Assembly (NCBI GenBank): GCA_015478945.1
Contig: JABUQX010088635.1
Location: forward strand, 5,001 to 32,500
Direction of reading: 5' to 3'
Source: Trachelipus rathkii
Lineage: Eukaryota > Arthropoda > Malacostraca > Isopoda > Trachelipodidae
Length of the DNA: 27,500 bases
Shown here: positions 23,590-27,500 of the stretch, piece by piece
Layout: the number at the start of each line of letters is the position of its first letter
Numbering within the stretch: the first letter of the stretch is position 1
Notes under the pieces: generated by a model
What the model was told of the DNA's origin: nothing
What the model saw: only the letters and a program-made list of their open reading frames with translations
The model's database searches: none
Program-made: the position numbers and the translations under genes

Positions 23590-24095
23590 GGAATCAATTA
23601 GATCAATCAAACTGGTAGCAGGAGGGTGGCCGGAGGTCCTGTCTGATGGCGGTTGATTTACTGATGTTAACTGAATTTTGGGTATGGTAAAACGTTTGAC
23701 AATTTTATGTAAAAAATTGACCTTAATTAAAATAGATCAATAGATCAGCAAATCAAGGGGGAGGGGTGGATAAGGTGGTTTGATTTAGTGATTTCCCTGC
23801 TGGTATAGGGTGGATGTAAAAGACTGTTACAGGATTTTGAGTAAAGAATTTTGAACTCTGTATCAATCAGATCAAATAGATCAGCAGGATGGCAGGAGGG
23901 AGGTTGAATAGTGGTTTATTTAGTGGATGTTACTGCCTTTAGGGTTTGGTAATACGTCTACAAGTTTTAGTATAAAATTTGAACCTTATATCAGTAGATC
24001 ATAGATCAACTAGATGGTCAGGTAGGGTGATGGTTGGAAGTAGTGGGTTTGATTTTAGTGATTTTTATTACTGCTTTAGGTATTGTTATGAAAAC
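23590..24095. repeat. Tandem array of about four 130-bp units rich in GATCA
   Basis: Each unit starts with ATCAATTAGATCA-type words, then a G-rich AGGAGGG/GGTGG segment, then TTTGATTTAGTGAT, TACTGCTTTAGGG, and AAAACGTTTGACA-like words ending in AAAATTTGAACCT. Unit starts lie near 23,603, 23,745, 23,880 and 24,004, giving spacings of about 142, 135 and 124. The array directly follows the 400-bp array and appears to be a different sequence family. Confidence 0.75.
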
Positions 24096-24180
24096 GTGAC
24101 ATTTGTAAGTTATTTAAACAAAAAGAAGTAAGAATTTTAATTTATTTATTTATTATTTATTTTTATTTTATTTATTTCTT
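24096..24180. repeat. TTTA-rich simple repeat at an array boundary
   Basis: A run of TTTATTTATTA words separates the 130-bp array from the higher-GC block that follows. Confidence 0.55.
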
Positions 24181-24307
24181 TGATTGGTCCTGGGGAACCG
24201 TTATTGTTCGAATCTACTCAGGACTTCGGAAACATGAGTATATTTATAATGACAGACCAATTATTGTTATCAATCTACATATGGGATTACAAATTATTAT
24301 CATTAAT

Positions 24308-24322
24308 GACCTGCGGCAGGTC
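24308..24322. repeat. Perfect short palindrome GACCTGC-G-GCAGGTC
   Basis: A seven-base arm on each side of one base, seen directly. Nearby, GTCCTG (24,187-24,192) pairs with CAGGAC (24,219-24,224). No gene context decides a role. Confidence 0.4.
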
Positions 24323-24409
24323 CTCTGCGACCGGAGGCCAGCAACTGTGTGCAGGCTGTTGCATCGGTTGCTAGTCTGCTTGGCTTGAGTCAGACTCCTT
24401 TCTCGGGTC

Positions 24410-24520
24410 TCATTCTTTGCCTTTCGGTTTTATTCTTCTTTCATCCTTCTTTCTTCTTCCTTCTTCATCCTTTGTTTTGGCATTATCTGATGCATGCTGT
24501 TTTTTTCGAGTCGGGTACCC
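24410..24520 (-). pseudogene. Charged open segment on the minus strand, weak coding signal
   Basis: On the minus strand 36 codons are open with ASDNAKTKDEEGRKKDERR, a highly charged stretch made by a purine-rich strand (on the plus strand, repeated TTCTTCC/TTCATCC words). It may be part of a decayed gene read from right to left together with the segment at 24,827-25,024, or just a pyrimidine-rich tract. Confidence 0.15.
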
Positions 24521-24826
24521 TCTTCAAGTGGGGTGTCCTAGACACGTGCGGTCGCTACCAGTAGTTGGGTTTGTATCGGTCTTGATAGACCTTATGTCTG
24601 ATATTCGAGTTCTTGATTCGACCGTCAAGTTAAGCTCGCGGTGGTATAAGACAGCTTTGATTTGTGTCCTTAATCTACTGTTTGGTTGATAATGATTTGT
24701 TTTTGTTTTGTTTTATTTTATCTTGTTTATTTGGGTGGAGAGGAAGATTTTATTTTTCGGACTGTTGTTTAACTTTCGGTCTACCGCAGTGGCTCCAGCA
24801 CAGATTCACGATAATCAAGTCTTTCC

Positions 24827-25024
24827 TTAAGTTAATAGTTTGTCAAACTCGTTGAAGCCTCTCACCAAATCTTCAGCCATTACGAACCTTCGATTTTTTA
24901 AGGGGTGGAGTCCCCTGTCGGGGACCCATTCCACGGGGACGTAACCGTGCGTCTACGACGATGTTCCGTCACCATGCTCGACAACCAATGCCAAATTGTT
25001 AACGACCAGATAAGCGGTAATAAC
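24827..25024 (-). pseudogene. Coding-like segment with one stop on the minus strand
   Basis: On the minus strand one frame has 23 open codons (AYLVVNNLALVVEHGDGTSS among them), a TAG at 24,953-24,955, then 41 codons and TAA at 24,827. The second part reads GYVPVEWVPDRGLHPLKN followed by RRFVMAEDLVRGFNEFDKLL, which looks like a genuine protein end. I do not know the family. Another minus frame is also open for about 43 codons here, so chance in GC-rich DNA cannot be excluded. The hairpin at 24,910-24,925 lies within it. Confidence 0.25.
24910..24925. repeat. GTCCCC-TGTC-GGGGAC hairpin
   Basis: A perfect six-pair stem of G and C only, with a four-base loop. It overlaps the minus-strand coding-like segment, so it may simply be part of a former coding sequence. 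Confidence 0.5.
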
Positions 25025-25059
25025 CTAACCCTGTGAGAATTATATGCGAATATATATAA

Positions 25060-25245
25060 TCAGAAAATATGATAATAATGAGATGAAAGGAAGATAATTG
25101 AGATAATGAATAATAAATGATGAATATTAATAGATTAATAATTAGATTAATAATAGATGAATAATAATTAATAAGTAATAAATAATAATTAATACTTAAA
25201 TAAATGAATATAATAATAATATAATATTTAATAATAATAATACAG
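25060..25245. repeat. ATA/ATGA-rich simple repeat
   Basis: A run of AATAATAAT, GATGAATA and TAATTA words. The minus-strand 94-codon frame here (Ile/Tyr/Leu-rich) is an artefact of this repeat. Confidence 0.7.
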
Positions 25246-25293
25246 ACAGACAGAGTCTCAGCACTAACCGATGTCTGAACCAAGCCGAACCCT

Positions 25294-25378
25294 GAACCGG
25301 AGCCGGAGCCGGAAGTCGGGTGGAGCCGGAGCGCGTAGCCGGAGCCGGAGCCGGAGCCGGGAGCCGGAGTCCGGAGTG
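25294..25378. repeat. GGAGCC hexamer repeat
   Basis: Tandem GGAGCC words with variants (GAACCGGAGCC, GGAGTCC), about ten copies. The frames crossing it (Ala-Gly or Pro-Ala repeats) are not genes. The hexamer differs from that of the 19.54-19.79 kb block (GGAGTC) by one base. Confidence 0.85.
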
Positions 25379-25409
25379 CCTCGTGGGGAAAAAAAAAGGC
25401 ACAAAAGAC

Positions 25410-25460
25410 ACCGTCGAAATTTGGAGAATCACTCTTCGTGATCTAAATTTCTTCGACGGT
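25410..25460. repeat. Long hairpin next to the hexamer repeat
   Basis: ACCGTCGAA-ATTT...ATCAC (from 25,410) pairs with GTGAT...AAATTT-CTTCGACGGT (to 25,460): a nine-base perfect outer stem, an AAATTT middle with a three-base offset, and an inner five-base stem closing the TCTTC loop. Compact and well formed compared with other inverted repeats in the window. Confidence 0.6.
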
Positions 25461-25737
25461 AATAATAATGAATTAATATTACATAATAATTATGAAGTAG
25501 TAATAGACTAATAGATAATAATAGTAGTAGGATATAATTAATAAGTGTGAGATAGGATGTGAATAATAATGTGTATGTGGTAGTGTGTAGTGTTGGCGTC
25601 ACGGCCCGAGAGGCGCGCGGTGAGATAAAGAAAGTAGGTTTACGGAAATAGACATGAAAAAGATGGCAATGACGGAGACGAGATGACACGAAGACAGAGA
25701 GCGCGCTTTCGGTTTGTCTGTCGTTTTGTCGGACTTG

Positions 25738-25757
25738 TGACAGACCTTCGTCTGTCA
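25738..25757. repeat. TGACAGAC-CTTC-GTCTGTCA perfect hairpin
   Basis: An eight-pair perfect stem with a CTTC loop. It ends a GC-richer patch (25,590-25,790) in which no confident gene is visible; the minus-strand 109-codon frame across it turns into simple-repeat sequence after about 60 codons. Confidence 0.6.
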
Positions 25758-25796
25758 ATTCCCGGTCAACTAAGGCCTAATCTTCATTGTCGTGAT

Positions 25797-26318
25797 TTTT
25801 TTTTTTTTTTGTGGGGGCGGCTATTATTATTCATACAAAATAATTACATATAAATATCTATATCTTTAGTTTTTGTTTTGCCTGTGTACTAACCCTTAGT
25901 ACTTTTATTCAATGTCGGTGGTTTAAATTAATTTTTTTTCAAGACTTATAAGTCTTAATTTTTACAAGCTTTAAATCTTTCCTTGCAACACCAAAGAGGC
26001 AAAAGTCAATTTTCCCTGGAGATCTTCAGAAAGAATTCAATTTTTTGAACTGGGGAAGCTGTGTTGGATGGAACAAAAATATTATGCTAACTTTGTAAGG
26101 TCCATTATTTCTCGTCACTCATAGAGAACGAATCGACGTAACTAACATCTACGTAGCTAGATGATGAGAGCTGATGGTGAGAGTAAAAGTGATAAAATTG
26201 CAACAACTGAAGCTCCCATCGTTGCTTATTATTCTGTACGTCTTGGCCACTGATTTCGAAAAAGTGGTTGTTTGTATTGGTAAAGAAATTTTATGAATCA
26301 AAATTATCTTCAGTGGAA
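25797..26318. other. Spacer with T run and 16-bp palindrome, no gene seen
   Basis: It starts with a T run of about 15 bases (25,797-25,811) and carries the perfect palindrome AAGACTTATAAGTCTT (25,941-25,956). The T run could be the poly(A) end of a minus-strand retroelement, but no coding frame supports this. The retrotransposon homology to the right begins at about 26,319. Confidence 0.4.
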
Positions 26319-27385
26319 GATCGAGTATAGCATGCGTCGCTACTCTCTAAGCTCCCTTCCTTTGGGTTTCCCCCTTCTCTTTGCTTACTCTTGTCAAGTT
26401 TTCTTTCTGGTCGCTCCATTTCAGCACTCGTTGATGGAGCGACTTCTTCCTCCTTTCCTGTTAATTGTGGTGTTCCTCAAGGTTCAGTTTTATCTCCAAC
26501 TTTATTCTTACTTTTCATCAACGATCTCCTCAGATGTACCTCTAACTTTGTTCACTCTTATGCCGACGACTCAACTCTCCATTCTTCCACTCATTTCAAA
26601 TCTGTTCCCTCTTTAGCATCTAGAGTTGCCTATCGTCTTCAGCTTTCTGATTCTATTCTTGCCGACCTGAATGGGATTTCCCGGTGGGGCCGCCGCAACC
26701 TTGTGAAATTCAACTCTTTGAAAACTCAGCTTCTTTACATCTCCCTCTCAAAAACACCTCCTAACTTTCCTATTTTCTTGACGACAGTCTAACGTCTCAC
26801 CTGTTGATAACATAAACATTCTTGGTCTGAACATAAACAAAAAATTGTCTTGGAAACCTCATATCAGAACGGTTGCTAAGGTGGCCTCAAAATTCTGTGG
26901 GTCTTATCCAGCTTGCATGTATATAGAGTACGGTTCCAGCAATATAAGGGCCTTATTCGCCCTTGTTTGGAGTACTGTTCTCACATCTGGGGGGCTCCGG
27001 CTCCACCCTTCTATTGGATAGAGTTGAGTGTAAAGCTAAGAGACTAATTAACTGTCCCCTACTTTCTAACTCTCTTGGCCATCTTTCTCTGCGACTTGAC
27101 GTTGGCGCACTATCTCTTTTCTAGGTACTACAACGGAAGATGCTCGGAGGAGTTGGCCGCTCGCATTCCACCTCCATTGCGTCGCCCTCGCAATACAAGG
27201 TGTGCCATGCTCTCTCATGAATTTTGCGTGAGCATTGAAAATCCCAGACTCGTTCGTTGTGGTGCCTCCTTCTTTCAGCCACTTCTGTTCTGTGGAACTC
27301 CTTGCCATCTTCTATTTTTCCTACTGTATTTAATCTTCCTCACTTTAAAATCCACATCTGCGCTCACCTAAGAGATTTGCGTTAG
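26319..27385 (+). pseudogene. Broken reverse transcriptase ORF of the retrotransposon
   Basis: Reverse transcriptases of this class copy the element's RNA into DNA at a nicked target. Seen in order: DRV, then a stop where Trp is expected (TAG at 26,328), then KLPSFGFPPS; GVPQGSVLSP (26,469-26,498); the catalytic YADD box (26,559-26,570); WGRRNLVKFNSLKTQL; NILGLNINKKLSW; LEYCSHIWG; GRCSEELAARIPPPLRRPR; LWNSLPSS; and a stop at 27,383-27,385. The frame changes at about 26,780-26,803 (twice), 26,900-26,955, 27,005, 27,120 and 27,275. The YADD aspartates are intact, but the first Asp-containing RT block is missing. The many shifts mean a dead copy, or a poor assembly of a less damaged one. The minus-strand 80-codon frame at 27,066-27,308 is an antisense shadow. 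Confidence 0.88.
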
Positions 27386-27483
27386 GCTTAGGCTTGGGGG
27401 TTTTCCAGTTTTATTTCCTGCCCCCTCCTTGAAAAGGGCCCAGCCCGTGAGTGGTGGTAATTGGTAAAAAAAAAAAAAAAAAA
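26319..27483 (+). mobile_element. 5'-truncated non-LTR retrotransposon (Jockey/CR1-like) with poly(A) tail
   Basis: The 3' part of a LINE: the second half of the reverse transcriptase, the downstream C-terminal region, a short 3' UTR (27,386-27,465) and A18 (27,466-27,483). Homology starts abruptly at a DRV...H motif (26,319), typical of the 5' truncation that follows incomplete target-primed reverse transcription. The 5' half of the RT, the endonuclease and ORF1 are absent. A target-site duplication could not be recognised; the window ends 17 bases after the tail. Placement in the Jockey/CR1 group is from general motif resemblance, not from a phylogeny. Confidence 0.85.
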
Positions 27484-27500
27484 TCAATAGAGAAAAAACA

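Noticed and set aside
24181..24225. GTTCGAATC, resembling a tRNA T loop, with GTCCTG/CAGGAC pairing around it
   Set aside because: The flanking bases do not form a T stem, and there is no D arm, anticodon arm or full acceptor stem at tRNA spacing.
24180..24855. Several overlapping plus-strand open frames of 63-90 codons
   Set aside because: Mutually overlapping, composed of Phe/Ser/Leu from a pyrimidine-rich strand, with no recognisable domain; the minus strand looks slightly more coding-like.
25429..25758. Minus-strand open frame of 109 codons
   Set aside because: The second half is simple-repeat sequence (Ile/Leu/Tyr runs) and the first half has no family resemblance.
27066..27308. Minus-strand open frame of 80 codons
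   Set aside because: Antisense to the well-supported retrotransposon coding region.

Overview
The window looks like AT-rich animal nuclear DNA, most likely from an arthropod; a crustacean is possible but unproven. Three observations support this: one exon with GT/AG-type context that clearly encodes part of a 26S proteasome subunit, the 3' end of a non-LTR retrotransposon of the Jockey/CR1-like sort common in arthropods, and very long TA-rich and simple-repeat tracts. There are no bacterial operons, ribosome binding sites, CRISPR arrays, rRNA genes or tRNA genes that I can support.

Layout. Bases 1-1,560 hold several short stretches that look coding but are broken, plus an imperfect direct repeat; they are probably remnants of an old transposable element. 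Bases 1,560-9,200 are AT-rich and nearly featureless. A 65-codon coding-like stretch with one stop lies at 9,215-9,412. A TA-repeat block at 10.3-10.55 kb is followed by a possible two-exon gene end on the minus strand (11,021-11,364), then two more TA blocks (11.4 and 12.8 kb). The one confident host-gene feature is the exon at 15,019-15,231 (+), which matches the N-terminal part of PSMD3/Rpn3. The remaining PSMD3 exons were not found.

From 17.0 to 18.2 kb lie two diverged copies of one repeat in inverted orientation, the right one interrupted by a 95-base T run. From 19.5 to 24.1 kb, three repeat domains follow each other: a hexamer block (GGAGTC type), a long degenerate array of roughly 400-bp units that is G/T-rich on the + strand, and an array of about four 130-bp units rich in GATCA. 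From 24.2 to 25.8 kb there is a block of higher GC with weak coding-like signal on the minus strand, a second hexamer block (GGAGCC type) and several short hairpins. The window ends with a 5'-truncated, frameshifted retrotransposon with a poly(A) tail (26,319-27,483, +).

I saw no set of genes working together as a system. The most unusual parts are the repeat succession at 19.5-24.1 kb, the large inverted repeat at 17-18.2 kb, and the possible minus-strand spliced gene near 11 kb. Frameshifts in most coding-like pieces may be genuine decay or uncorrected indels in a long-read assembly; the sequence alone cannot separate these.
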